From Clostridia bacterium (GTDB taxonomy: Bacteria; Bacillota; Clostridia; Oscillospirales; Acutalibacteraceae), in the NCBI GenBank assembly GCA_017407755.1, contig JAFQVY010000018.1, forward strand, positions 1 through 64,000: a stretch of DNA of 64,000 nucleotides, in the 5' to 3' direction. The notes below the pieces were generated by a model. It saw only the letters and a program-made list of their open reading frames with translations. It was not told the DNA's origin and ran no database searches. This document shows, one piece after another, positions 37,586-46,808 of this stretch (within the stretch, counting starts at the first letter, position 1; the number at the start of each line of letters is the position of its first letter). A program made the position numbers and the translations under genes.

Positions 37586-37614
37586 ATTTTAACACGAAAT
37601 GTGATAAATGCAAA
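37586..37614 (-). promoter_or_regulatory. Promoter for LRR-dockerin copy 2
   Basis: On the minus strand TTTGCA (37609-37614) is 17 bases from TAAAAT (37586-37591), 23 bases before the start codon. Confidence 0.45.
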
Positions 37615-37655
37615 GGCTTTAAGATAAAATAGATATAGATAAATGAGGTGAGGCT

Positions 37656-38066
37656 TTGAAAATCCCCCTTAAAGGTTTTTTCCTTGCGGTTTTTTATTCG
37701 GCAGCAGTAAGCAGCGTAAGCTACATTTTGCTTTTTATTTTTCTCAAAAAATTTATGCCTTTTGTAATTTTAATATCCATAGCCTTGTTCCTAACCCTTT
37801 TTTACCTGTCAGCTTCTTACTTTAAAACTTTTTCTGCGGTGCTTTCAAAGGGCAGTCTTTTAGTGAAAAAAGGCTTTTTTATAAAGCGGAAAAACCATGT
37901 AAATTTAAAATACGCCCTGTCGGCAAAGGTAATAACAACGCCCCTTATGAGGTTTTTGGGACTTTCAAATTTACTGCTTGTTTTCGAGGGCAGTGTGTGC
38001 TTTCTGCCTTTGTTAAGATATAGCGACGCCGAAAACATTTTTTTAAAGTCAAGGGAAAACAAATAG
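37656..38066 (+). CDS. Bacterial-PH-domain membrane protein (YdbS-like)
   Basis: A 136-residue protein. Two N-terminal membrane helices (about 8-30 and 32-55) are followed by a bPH2-like beta domain (GSLLVKKGFFIKRKNHVNLKYALSAKV with TTPLMRFLGLSNLLLVF). This is the layout of YdbS, half of the Bacillus YdbS-YdbT pair. The start is a TTG at 37656, 6 bases after GAGGTGAGG. Its natural partner, the YdbT-like gene, is at 40124 on the same strand. An opposite-strand LRR-dockerin gene sits between them. Function in the family is poorly known; YdbST affects sensitivity to some bacteriocins. Confidence 0.75.
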   Translation: MKIPLKGFFLAVFYSAAVSSVSYILLFIFLKKFMPFVILISIALFLTLFYLSASYFKTFSAVLSKGSLLVKKGFFIKRKNHVNLKYALSAKVITTPLMRFLGLSNLLLVFEGSVCFLPLLRYSDAENIFLKSRENK

Positions 38067-38089
38067 CCTTCCTTTTAGTAAGGAAGGCT
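38065..38089. terminator. Bidirectional terminator
   Basis: AGCCTTCCTT / AAGGAAGGCT (10-bp stem, 5-base loop) overlaps the stop codon of the YdbS-like gene and faces the end of LRR-dockerin copy 3. Confidence 0.7.
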
Positions 38090-38098
38090 AAGCTTTTG

Positions 38099-39943
38099 TC
38101 AGATAAGTCCTGCGATTTTTTTCTGAATGTTTGTAGCGTCTTTGATGTTTACCTTGCCGTCCTGAGTAAAGTCGGCAAAGGCGAGAGCTTCTTCAGAAAG
38201 AGCAGAGATTTTTGCAAGATGCTTCTGGATTGCAGTAGCGTCTCTGATGTTGAGCTTTTTGTCCATATTTACATCGCCAAGCTCGAATTCCTCATTGGGA
38301 AGGGTTGCGCCTGTGTTGTCATTTTCAGAGGGCTCGGTTGCTGTGCTTTCCTGAGGAGTGGTTTCTGAGGGTTCTGTGTTATCAACGACAGTTGAAGGAG
38401 CTGTTTCGGTAGGCTCGGTAGAATCATCGGCAGAAACAATCTCAATTTCACCGTCGGTGCAGTAAACGTAAAGACCCTTTGTGTTTTCTGTAGAAAGCTC
38501 AGCATTAAATGCATTCCACTGAGCAGTAGTACCGTTGTAGTTTATTGCGGTAAGGTTAGGGCAGTTTTTAATAAAGCTGTCGCCAAGCTCTGTTACTGTA
38601 GAGGGAAGGTTAACGGTTTCAAGGTTTTCGCAGGCGTAGATGGTGTACATATCAATCTTTTCAAAGCCTTCGGGGAAGGTGATTTCTTTAATGAAAGAAT
38701 TGTATGCAACCGCGTAGAAATCGGTTTCTTTAACAGAGCCTAAAACCTCGTATTTTTCGGCTGTGGCACCGTTGGGGTAAAAGAGCAGAACAGAGCCGTC
38801 CTTGGAGAGAACCACACCGTCAACAGATTTGAAATCCTCATTTTCTTCGGCAAAATTAACTTTTTCAAGGTTAGATGTAACAGATAAAGTTAAGTAGCCG
38901 ATGCTTGCGGGGAGATTAAGCTCCTTAAGATAAACAAGGTCTTCAAAAGCACTGTAGCCTAAATACTGAATGTTATCGGGTGCGGTGTAGCTTTTGCCTT
39001 CTTTAGCAGAGGGATAAACCACTAAAGTGTCGCCCATAAAGTCATATTCGGATTTCTCAAAGAGAATGCCGTCAGCACTATAATATTTACTGTTATTGCT
39101 GTCAACGGCAATTTCTTTAAGCAAGCTGCAACCTGCAAAAGCAGAGTCGTTTATAAACTCAACCTTTGCGGGAACGAAGAAGCTTTCAATTTTAGTGTCG
39201 GAAAAAGCCCAGCTGTTAATGGATTTTACAGACTCAGGAATTGTAATTTCCTCTATTGCAGTATATTCAAAGACACCTGAATCGATATTTTCAAGACCCT
39301 CGTTAAGTGTAACAGATGAAAGGTTAAAGCATTCTGAGAAAGCGTAAATGCCAATGGATTTTACGCTTGAGGGAATTGTAACGGAGGTGATGTTTTCGTT
39401 ATAGCTAAAGGTAAAGGCAGCAATAATTTTTGTGCCGTCCTTAATTTTAACATCGCCTGCAGCCTGGTCAGTACTGTTTATAAGGTAATTGTCAATGTAA
39501 AGGAGCTCGCCGTCCCAGTTGTTGGCGTCCTGTTCATAAGCGGTATTTGATAAAATAGCACCGCCGATTTCTTCAAGGTTTGAAGGAAGCTTTATTTCAG
39601 AGAGATTTTCGCACTCTTCAAAAGCCCAACTGCCGATTTTAACTACTGTTTCGGGAATAGTAACAGAGGTGATTGCAGTGTTTTCTGCGAAGGCATTATC
39701 CTCGATTACTGTAACGGGAAGTCCTGCGATTTCTTCGGGAATAACTAATTCTGATGCAGTTCCGTTGTAACCTGTGATAGCAACAGATTCAATTGCATTG
39801 AAGCTTTCATCGTACTCGATTTCGATTTCATACTCGAAGTCGCCTTCGGTTTCTGCGGTAGCAATGCTTATGGAAAAACTTGTTAAAAGTAAAAGTGTAG
39901 CCATTAAGCAAGCCAAAAATTTCTTTAAATTTAATGTCTTCAT
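38099..39943 (-). CDS. Secreted BspA-type LRR protein with dockerin (copy 3)
   Basis: A 614-residue exported protein. The signal peptide (about 1-30, ends ATAE) is followed by an acidic N-terminal stretch, BspA/LRR_5 repeats (about 60-480), a Thr/Ser/Pro linker (about 500-540) and a type I dockerin. Dockerin loop 1 (DVNMDKKLNIRDAT) has Lys where Gly is usual; loop 2 (DFTQDGKVNIKDAT) has T for N. The start at 39943 follows AGGAGG by 7 bases. It is a close relative of the gene at 35713-37563 (same first dockerin repeat). It interrupts the YdbS/YdbT-like pair and lies head-on to the fork. Confidence 0.9.
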   Translation of the reverse strand: MKTLNLKKFLACLMATLLLLTSFSISIATAETEGDFEYEIEIEYDESFNAIESVAITGYNGTASELVIPEEIAGLPVTVIEDNAFAENTAITSVTIPETVVKIGSWAFEECENLSEIKLPSNLEEIGGAILSNTAYEQDANNWDGELLYIDNYLINSTDQAAGDVKIKDGTKIIAAFTFSYNENITSVTIPSSVKSIGIYAFSECFNLSSVTLNEGLENIDSGVFEYTAIEEITIPESVKSINSWAFSDTKIESFFVPAKVEFINDSAFAGCSLLKEIAVDSNNSKYYSADGILFEKSEYDFMGDTLVVYPSAKEGKSYTAPDNIQYLGYSAFEDLVYLKELNLPASIGYLTLSVTSNLEKVNFAEENEDFKSVDGVVLSKDGSVLLFYPNGATAEKYEVLGSVKETDFYAVAYNSFIKEITFPEGFEKIDMYTIYACENLETVNLPSTVTELGDSFIKNCPNLTAINYNGTTAQWNAFNAELSTENTKGLYVYCTDGEIEIVSADDSTEPTETAPSTVVDNTEPSETTPQESTATEPSENDNTGATLPNEEFELGDVNMDKKLNIRDATAIQKHLAKISALSEEALAFADFTQDGKVNIKDATNIQKKIAGLI

Positions 39944-40123
39944 ATATGTCCTCCTATTATTTGGTAACATAATTTTATAACATTATATTAGAAAAGTAAA
40001 AATATTTATAAACAAAATAAGTATATAAGATAAATTTTAAGAACACCCTTTCTCTTAATTTTGGGATATTGTCGGATAAAGATAATTTTACTGCACAGAT
40101 TAAATTTTGTCAGAGGTGAGAAA

Positions 40124-41506
40124 ATGAAGCGTTATAAATTTTCAAAAACATATATTTTCTCTTTTATGTACCGCTTTGGATTTTTGCTTTTTGTACCGTT
40201 TTTGCAGGGGCTTTTGTTTGCAAACCAAGGTGCACTCAAGCTTTTTACCCTTTATTCTGCCGATTTATTGGTGGCGTTTTTTCTGTTTTGTGTTGCCGTC
40301 ATAAGGTGCAAGAACTCAAGCCTTGTAATAAATAACAAAAGCCTTACTCTTTATAAAGGAAGAATTTTTAAAACCGAAGAAAGTTCGTTGCTTTCTTTTA
40401 AAGGGAGTGTAACCCTTACCAAAGGGCTTTTTCTCAGGTTTTTTAAAGGCGGAAGATTAAGGGTTTTTTCGGGCTCTGCCTACAGCAGTGCATACCTAAA
40501 AAGCAAGGACGCCGAGGAAATTTTAGAAACCCTTATTGACGAAAACGAAAACTGCCGCTATTTTTCGGGAATTTTGAGAAGTCTTTTAATGTCAATTTCA
40601 TTTTCAAATGCCTTAACGGGACTTTTGGCGGCGGCACCTATAATCCGCAAGGCGGCGTCGGTTTTGGGAGCAAGGCAGACGGCACTGCTTTTAGAGGGAG
40701 CAACCCTTGAGGGGATTTTAAGGTTTCAAAGTCTGCCCCCTGTCTTAAGCCGTATTTCGGCAATACTTTTTTTGTGCTGGGTTGTAGGTTTTTCTACGGA
40801 ATTTTTCCGCGAATACGGTCTTAAGCTCTGTATTTATCCCACGTTTTTAAAGGTAAGCAAGGGTCTCATTACAAAAACAGACGCAGTGTTTCCTCAAAGC
40901 TCAGTCCGCTCGCTGGTTTTCAGGCAAAGTCTTCTTATGTTTTTAAGCGGACTATACAGTGCCGAGGTAAGGCTTAATATTCTGCCTTACAGGAAAATCT
41001 ATGTACTTTCCGGTGCCGATGCAAGTCGGTGTCATAGGTTTGAGCAGGCTCTTTTTTATCACAAGAAAGGCAAAGTGGTGTCCTTTTATCCGCCAAAATC
41101 GGCTTTGTGGGGATACACCTATCTGCCTTTTATTTTTCTTGGCGGCGACAGCCTTTTGCTGATTTTATTTTCTCACAATTTCTTTGTAAAAATCTTGGGG
41201 TCTATACTGCTTTTTGTGTTTTTTGTCTGGTTTTTGTTTCGCTTTTTTGCCCTTTTTGGCTCCTCTTTAAGCTTTTGGCAAGGTTTTTGTCAGGTGAAAT
41301 ATTTTACGGGTATGAATTTTACCCGAAGTGTTTTCCGCCTTGAGGATATAAGGGCATTTGAAATTACCCAAAGCGTTTTTCAGCAAAAATCGGGTCGGTG
41401 CAATCTTAAAATTAAAATCGGAAACGCCAAAGCCATAAAGGTAAAAATAAAGCACCTTTGGCTTTCGGACATAGAAAAAGCCGCCTTCTTTTTAGAAAGC
41501 GGCTGA
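40124..41506 (+). CDS. Bacterial-PH-domain membrane protein (YdbT-like)
   Basis: A 460-residue protein with pairs of membrane helices and two or three bPH2-like beta domains (NNKSLTLYKGRIFKTEESSLL; FLKVSKGLITKTDAVFPQSSVRSLVFRQSLL; RCNLKIKIGNAKAIKVKIKHL). This matches the YdbT family in length and layout. The start at 40124 is taken because GAGGTGA lies 4 bases upstream. The 3' end carries a weak hairpin near 41479-41505 that may terminate towards glgP. Confidence 0.75.
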   Translation: MKRYKFSKTYIFSFMYRFGFLLFVPFLQGLLFANQGALKLFTLYSADLLVAFFLFCVAVIRCKNSSLVINNKSLTLYKGRIFKTEESSLLSFKGSVTLTKGLFLRFFKGGRLRVFSGSAYSSAYLKSKDAEEILETLIDENENCRYFSGILRSLLMSISFSNALTGLLAAAPIIRKAASVLGARQTALLLEGATLEGILRFQSLPPVLSRISAILFLCWVVGFSTEFFREYGLKLCIYPTFLKVSKGLITKTDAVFPQSSVRSLVFRQSLLMFLSGLYSAEVRLNILPYRKIYVLSGADASRCHRFEQALFYHKKGKVVSFYPPKSALWGYTYLPFIFLGGDSLLLILFSHNFFVKILGSILLFVFFVWFLFRFFALFGSSLSFWQGFCQVKYFTGMNFTRSVFRLEDIRAFEITQSVFQQKSGRCNLKIKIGNAKAIKVKIKHLWLSDIEKAAFFLESG

Positions 41507-41510
41507 AAGT

Positions 41511-43901
41511 TTATTTTACCTGAGTAATGTTCCAGATGCCCTTGGCGTAATCGTTAATTGAGCGGTCTGCTGCAAAAACACCTGCATTTGCAATGTTTGT
41601 AAGGGACATCTGATTCCAGAGGGTGCGGTCTTTGTAAAGTCTTGCGCTCTGTGCCTGAGCCTGAGCGTAAGAGGCAAAGTCTGCAAGAACCATATAGGGG
41701 TCAGAGTGGATAAGGTTTTCGCCGATTGCCTTGAAATCAGAATTTAAAAGCCAGTCAATGGCACGTCTGATTACAGGATCGGTGTCGTAGAAATAGCGGG
41801 GGTTGTAGCCGCTTTGCTTGAGGCTGTTTACCTCAGGTGTGGTCATACCGAAAAGCACCATATTGTCTTTGCCCACAGCGTCGAAAATCTCAACGTTTGC
41901 ACCGTCAAGGGTACCTAAGGTAACGGCACCGTTAATCATAAACTTCATATTGCTTGTGCCCGAAGCCTCGGTGCCTGCAAGTGAAATCTGCTCGCTGATT
42001 TCGGCAGCGGGAATAAGCTGCTCGGCAACGGTAACGCGGTAATTTTCGAGGTAAACCACCTTAAGCTTGCCGTTTACTCTGTTGTCGTTGTTGACGATGT
42101 CTGCAAGCTTGCAGATAAATTGGATAATCTGCTTTGCAAAGTAGTAGCCGGGAGCGGCTTTTGCACCGAAAATATAGGTTCGGGGGGTAAAATCAGCAGA
42201 AGGGTTGTCGCAAAGGTACTGATAGGTAGCCAAAATATGCAAAGCGTTCATAAGCTGACGCTTATACTCGTGAAGCCTCTTGACCTGAACGTCAAAAATA
42301 GAGTCGGGGTCAACGGTAACGCTTGAAGACTTGCGGATAATTTCGCTCATTCTCATTTTGTTCTGACGCTTGATGTCTGCAAGGGCATCTAAAGAAGCTC
42401 GGTCATTTAAGAATTTTTCAAGCTTTTTAAGCTCAGAAGCGTCAGCCTTGAAGCCCTCGCCGATTCTCTCGCTGATAAATCTTGAAAGGCCCTCGTTTGA
42501 CTGACAAAGCCAGCGTCTGTGGGCAATACCGTTTGTTACGTTTGTAAATTTATGGGGTGTATCCTTATAGAAATCGGCAAAAACGGTGTCTTTTAAAATT
42601 TCGCTGTGAAGGGCTGAAACGCCGTTTACCTTGTAGCTTGCCATAACAGCAAGGTTTGCCATACGAACATAGCCGTCAAAAATTATTGACATACGCTCTA
42701 CCTGCTCTATGGAAACGCCCTTGTTTATAAGCTCCTCACAGTATCTGCGGTTAATTTCGCAGACAATCTGATAAATTCGGGGAAGCTTTGTTCTGAACAT
42801 TTCCTCGCTCCAGCACTCAAGCGCCTCTTTCATAACGGTGTGGTTTGTGTAGGCAACGGTTTTGTTTACTATATTCCAAGCGTCGTCCCAGCGGTAACCG
42901 CATTCGTCAAGTAGAATTCGCATAAGCTCAGGAACTGCCAGAACAGGGTGAGTGTCGTTTAAGTGGATTGCAACCTTTTCGGACAGGTTATCAAGGGTTT
43001 TGTATACTCTTAAATGGCGTTTGATAATGTCCTGAATTGTAGCAGACACGAGGAAATACTGCTGATTAAGCCTTAAAGATTTGCCCTCGGTGTGATTATC
43101 GCCGGGGTAAAGGACCTTTGTAATGCTTTCGGCCATAGCTTTTTGCTCAACTGCACGAAGGTACTCGCCGTCGTTAAAAAGCTGCATATTAAAGTCCTTT
43201 GAGTCAGCCGCCCATAGGCGAAGCCTTGAAACGCCCTTGCCGTCATTGCCTGCAACCAGCATATCATAAGGCACAGCCAGCACCTTGGTGTCGTTTACAA
43301 TTTCAACCTTGTGGTTGCCGTCAATCCAGTCTTCAATCATATTGCCGTTAAAGCTGATTTCCACAGCTTTTTCGGGGTGGGCATGAAGCCACACGCTGCC
43401 TCCGGGAAGCCAGAAATCGGGCAGCTCGGTCTGCCAGCCGTCAACAAGCTTCTGGTTAAAAATGCCGTATTCATATCTAAGAGAATAACCCATTGCAGGA
43501 TAGCCCTGAGAGGCAAGTCCGTCTAAAAAGCAAGCGGCAAGTCGACCTAAGCCGCCGTTGCCAAGTCCTGCATCAGGCTCCATATCGTAAACCTTGTCCA
43601 TAGATACGCCGAATTTTGCAAGTGCGGATTTTACAACACCCTCTAAATTAAGGTTTGAAAGGTTATTTTTAAGGGAGCGGCCCATTAAAAATTCCATACA
43701 AAGGTAGTAAACGGTTTTGTTTTCTCCTTTGGTTGCCTTGGCGGTAAAGTCGGTGTAATTTTCGCTCATAAGGTCGCGGCAAATAAGGGCAACCGCCTTA
43801 TAGTAATGCTCGTCGGTGGCTTCGTCGGCCGTTACGTGAAACACACTTTCAAGCTTTTCGTTGATTTTTTCTACCATTTCTTTTACAGTAAGCTTTTTCA
43901 T
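41511..43901 (-). CDS. glgP: Glycogen/starch/maltodextrin phosphorylase
   Basis: A 796-residue PLP enzyme that releases glucose-1-phosphate from alpha-1,4-glucans. Family landmarks include YYLCMEFLMGRSL, GLGNGGLGRLAACFLDG, the HLNDTHP motif and the PLP-lysine segment EASGTSNMKFMINGAVTLGTLDGANVEI. Length is normal and there is no signal peptide, so it acts on stored glycogen or imported dextrins. It has its own promoter (43931-43959) and is head-on to the fork. A cytoplasmic GH13 gene lies 14 kb away on the plus strand. Confidence 0.97.
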   Translation of the reverse strand: MKKLTVKEMVEKINEKLESVFHVTADEATDEHYYKAVALICRDLMSENYTDFTAKATKGENKTVYYLCMEFLMGRSLKNNLSNLNLEGVVKSALAKFGVSMDKVYDMEPDAGLGNGGLGRLAACFLDGLASQGYPAMGYSLRYEYGIFNQKLVDGWQTELPDFWLPGGSVWLHAHPEKAVEISFNGNMIEDWIDGNHKVEIVNDTKVLAVPYDMLVAGNDGKGVSRLRLWAADSKDFNMQLFNDGEYLRAVEQKAMAESITKVLYPGDNHTEGKSLRLNQQYFLVSATIQDIIKRHLRVYKTLDNLSEKVAIHLNDTHPVLAVPELMRILLDECGYRWDDAWNIVNKTVAYTNHTVMKEALECWSEEMFRTKLPRIYQIVCEINRRYCEELINKGVSIEQVERMSIIFDGYVRMANLAVMASYKVNGVSALHSEILKDTVFADFYKDTPHKFTNVTNGIAHRRWLCQSNEGLSRFISERIGEGFKADASELKKLEKFLNDRASLDALADIKRQNKMRMSEIIRKSSSVTVDPDSIFDVQVKRLHEYKRQLMNALHILATYQYLCDNPSADFTPRTYIFGAKAAPGYYFAKQIIQFICKLADIVNNDNRVNGKLKVVYLENYRVTVAEQLIPAAEISEQISLAGTEASGTSNMKFMINGAVTLGTLDGANVEIFDAVGKDNMVLFGMTTPEVNSLKQSGYNPRYFYDTDPVIRRAIDWLLNSDFKAIGENLIHSDPYMVLADFASYAQAQAQSARLYKDRTLWNQMSLTNIANAGVFAADRSINDYAKGIWNITQVK

Positions 43902-43930
43902 AAATGCACCTTTTTCAGATAATTTTGTTT

Positions 43931-43959
43931 ATTATACAATATTAATTAAGTTTATGCAA
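43931..43959 (-). promoter_or_regulatory. glgP promoter
   Basis: On the minus strand TTGCAT (43954-43959) and a perfect TATAAT (43931-43936) are 17 bases apart. Confidence 0.65.
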
Positions 43960-44068
43960 CCAAGTAAAATTAATTTAAAAGGTTACAATTTATATATTTT
44001 TATATACTATGGGAAAATTTTGTATTATAATTAACGTGGATAAAAATGAGACAAGGAGATGCTTTAAA

Positions 44069-44578
44069 GTGGATAGCAAAAATGTGATTATTTACGTTGC
44101 GGGTCAGAGGTTTTCAATCCGCACCAAAGACAGTGAGGAGTACGTTATATCTACAGGCGAGCAGGTTGACCTCAGAATCAAGGGTATTCAAAACGACAAC
44201 CCCAGACTTAACAGGGACGCCTGTGCTATTCTTGCGGCTCTGGATTATTGCGACGATATGCGAAAGCTCTCTACCCGTGTTGATGTACTACGTGACCAGG
44301 TAAAGGATTACCTTGCTGACGGCGAAAAGCTCAGAAGCGAAAATGCATCTCTTAAAACCGAGGTAGAAAAACTTAAGGAGGAGCTCAGAGCTTTAAGAGA
44401 AAAGAAAGCGGTTCAACAGCCTTCTCAGAAGCCTCAGCAAAACAAGGGCGTGCCCTATGCAAAGCCTCAGAACCGCTACGGCGTTCAGAGCTTTTCAAAC
44501 ACAAAAGAGGTAAAAAACGAAAAGCCTGCCGATGGAAATTACCACCAGTTCAGCATTTTTGACAAGGACATAAAGTAA
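44069..44578 (+). CDS. zapA: Cell division protein ZapA-like
   Basis: A 169-residue protein. The N-terminal ZapA domain (NVIIYVAGQRFSIRTKDSEEYVISTGEQVDLRI) is followed by a coiled coil (about 70-120, heptad-like ALREKK end) and a Gln/Pro-rich tail. ZapA bundles FtsZ. The start is a GTG at 44069, 9 bases after AAGGAGA; a longer ATG frame from 44009 has no ribosome site. It is 4 bases upstream of the U32 gene, a pairing seen in other Clostridia. Confidence 0.85.
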   Translation: MDSKNVIIYVAGQRFSIRTKDSEEYVISTGEQVDLRIKGIQNDNPRLNRDACAILAALDYCDDMRKLSTRVDVLRDQVKDYLADGEKLRSENASLKTEVEKLKEELRALREKKAVQQPSQKPQQNKGVPYAKPQNRYGVQSFSNTKEVKNEKPADGNYHQFSIFDKDIK

Positions 44579-44582
44579 AGTA

Positions 44583-46646
44583 ATGGGCAGATGTGAGGTG
44601 CTTGCTCCCGCAGGGAGTATGGAAAGCGTTTTAGCCGCCGTAAAAAGCGGAGCAGATGCAATTTATATCGGCGCAAAGGAATTTTCGGCACGTGCAAGTG
44701 CAGAAAATTTTACAACCGACGAAATAGAAAAGGTAACCGCTTACTGCAAAGAGCGAGGCGTCAAGGTGTACCTTACTCTTAACACTCTGATTTTCGACAG
44801 CGAAATGAAAGAGGCGCTTTCCCTTTGCCAAAAAGCTTACAAAGCAGGCATTGATGCGGTTATTGTGCAGGACTTAGGTCTTGCTTTGCTTATAAAAAAG
44901 AGTATGCCCCGGCTTGCGCTTCACGGGTCTACTCAGATGAGCGTGCACACCCCCTCAGGGGCACAGGCTCTTAAGGAGCTTGGCTTTAAAAGGGTGGTTT
45001 TAGCCAGAGAGCTCAGCCGCGGTGAGATTAAGGAGATTGCCCAAAGCGTTGATATTGAGCTTGAGGTTTTTGTTCACGGAGCACTTTGTATGAGTGTTTC
45101 GGGGCAGTGCTACTTTTCGGCGATGCTGGGCTCACGATCGGGCAACCGAGGCCGCTGTGCTCAGCCCTGCCGACTTCCCTTTAAGCTCAAAGGAGGCAAC
45201 GGTTACGCCTTAAGCCTTAAGGATTCAAGCCTTATAGAATACCTGAGAGACCTTGAAGAATTAGGGGTTAAAAGTGCAAAAATCGAAGGCAGAATGAAAC
45301 GCCCCGAATATGTTGCGGCGGCGGTTATGGCAAGCCGTGAAAGCTTGGACAAAGGCAAAGTAAGCGAAAAAACCGCCGAGCTTTTAAGAGGCGTTTTCTC
45401 TCGCACAGGCTTTACCGACGGCTATTATAAAGGAAAAAGAGACAAAAATCTTTTCGGCTACAGACAAAAAGAGGACGTAACCGCGGCATCTGAAAAGCTC
45501 CTTGCTCAAATCAGAGCTTTATACAAGGACGAGCCTAAAAAGGTTTCTCTTGATATGGAATTCTCTATAGATGCCGGGGAAAAGGCAAGGCTTCGGGTTT
45601 CGGACAGAAAAAACACAGTTACAGTATATTCCGAAGCGGCGGCGGAAATTGCCAAATCTTCGCCCTTGTCTTTTGAAAGTGCAGAGAAAAGCCTGTCAAA
45701 AACAGGAGGCACGCCGTATTTTCTCAGTAATTTAAAATTTGAAAGCGATAAAAAAGCCACCCTCTCTGCCTCGGCAATAAATGCCATGCGCAGAGAAGCT
45801 TTGGAAAAGCTGAGCCTTATAAGGGCAAAAAAAGAAGAGGTTGAAATTTTACCTGTGGAGCTTGAAAAAACAGGTACACAAAAGGGTAAAATGCCAAAGA
45901 ATTTTGTTGCCAGGTTTTCTGACACCGAGGTGCCCGAAGAATTTAAAAAGGCACAGCGGATTTACCTGCCGCTTTTTGCTCCTGTTGACGAATACAAAAA
46001 GCTTATTGAAAATAACTTTAATGTGTGTGCCGAAATCCCAAGGGGAATGTTTGGCATTGAAAACCAGATTAAGCTAAGGCTTTCAGAGCTTAAAAGCTTG
46101 GGCGTTGGCGGTGTGCTTGCTTCAAATATCGGTGCACTTTTTCTGGCAAATAAAATGGGGTTTGAGGTGCACGGCGGTTTTGGACTTAACATAACCAACA
46201 CCGAAAGCCTTTGCGCCTATGAGAAAATGGGGCTTAAAAGTGCCGAGCTCAGCTTTGAGCTTAAAGAAAGCCAAATAAGCGAAATAGGCGGCAGTATTCC
46301 AAGGGGAATTATCGGTGCAGGATATCTGCCCCTTATGCTTTTGCGAGCCTGCCCTAATCTTAATTCGGACACCAAATGCAGCACCTGTCAGAAAAACACC
46401 AAAATGCAGGATAGACTGGGTGAAAATTTCATTTTAAAATGTGACGGAAACTGCACCGAGGTGCTTAATTCCCATTATTTGACCCTTTGTAATCAAATTG
46501 ACATTTTTTGCGGTATCGACTTTTTCACATTTCGCTTTACTGTGGAAAACTCTGTGGAAAAAGTGGAAAACATACGGAGTTTTTCAAGCAAAAATCATAA
46601 TTTTTCAAAAATTACCCACGGATTGTACTTGAGGGGTGTTAAATAA
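44583..46646 (+). CDS. U32-family protein (peptidase U32 / RlhA-like)
   Basis: A 687-residue protein. The N-terminal U32 domain starts EVLAPAGSMESVLAAVKSGADAIYIG. The cysteine-rich HGALCMSVSGQCYFSAMLGSRSGNRGRCAQPCR segment holds Fe-S-type cysteines, and a DUF3656-like part follows in the middle. In E. coli the homologue RlhA hydroxylates C2501 of 23S rRNA; other members are annotated as collagenases. The RNA-modification role is more plausible here (no signal peptide), but this is inference. The 3' end contains three DnaA-box-like repeats (46541-46570). Its ribosome site is weak (AAAG), so it may be translated by coupling with zapA. Confidence 0.9.
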   Translation: MGRCEVLAPAGSMESVLAAVKSGADAIYIGAKEFSARASAENFTTDEIEKVTAYCKERGVKVYLTLNTLIFDSEMKEALSLCQKAYKAGIDAVIVQDLGLALLIKKSMPRLALHGSTQMSVHTPSGAQALKELGFKRVVLARELSRGEIKEIAQSVDIELEVFVHGALCMSVSGQCYFSAMLGSRSGNRGRCAQPCRLPFKLKGGNGYALSLKDSSLIEYLRDLEELGVKSAKIEGRMKRPEYVAAAVMASRESLDKGKVSEKTAELLRGVFSRTGFTDGYYKGKRDKNLFGYRQKEDVTAASEKLLAQIRALYKDEPKKVSLDMEFSIDAGEKARLRVSDRKNTVTVYSEAAAEIAKSSPLSFESAEKSLSKTGGTPYFLSNLKFESDKKATLSASAINAMRREALEKLSLIRAKKEEVEILPVELEKTGTQKGKMPKNFVARFSDTEVPEEFKKAQRIYLPLFAPVDEYKKLIENNFNVCAEIPRGMFGIENQIKLRLSELKSLGVGGVLASNIGALFLANKMGFEVHGGFGLNITNTESLCAYEKMGLKSAELSFELKESQISEIGGSIPRGIIGAGYLPLMLLRACPNLNSDTKCSTCQKNTKMQDRLGENFILKCDGNCTEVLNSHYLTLCNQIDIFCGIDFFTFRFTVENSVEKVENIRSFSSKNHNFSKITHGLYLRGVK
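46541..46570 (+). promoter_or_regulatory. Cluster of DnaA-box-like repeats
   Basis: TGTGGAAAA occurs at 46541-46549 and 46553-46561, and AGTGGAAAA at 46562-46570. The first two are the reverse complement of TTTTCCACA, one base from the TTATCCACA DnaA box. They lie at the 3' end of the U32 gene, 240-270 bases before dut. They may be a DnaA-titration cluster, or only coding sequence. Confidence 0.35.
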
Positions 46647-46713
46647 TTAACAATAGGTTTATGTTTTGTAAGAATTATTTTACAGAAATTTAACCGATTT
46701 GCTAATATTCCGC

Positions 46714-46733
46714 GGGGGAAATTTTCCCCTTTT
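46714..46733 (+). terminator. Possible terminator after the U32 gene
   Basis: GGGGAAA / TTTTCCCC (46715-46729) is followed by TTTT. The stem is short-looped, so the call is moderate. The surrounding 46647-46808 gap has no other gene. Confidence 0.5.
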
Positions 46734-46808
46734 GTCAACAAATTTATTATATTGGCAAAATTTGCCTTTTGCAGGAAAGGCGTGGATTTTGCAGGAACGA
46801 GGCATAAA

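Noticed and set aside
43830..43850. Half-parS TTACGTGAAACA inside glgP
   Set aside because: Only one half-site is intact; chance match in coding DNA.
44009..44068. N-terminal extension of ZapA from an upstream ATG
   Set aside because: No ribosome site; the GTG at 44069 after AAGGAGA fits the ZapA domain start.
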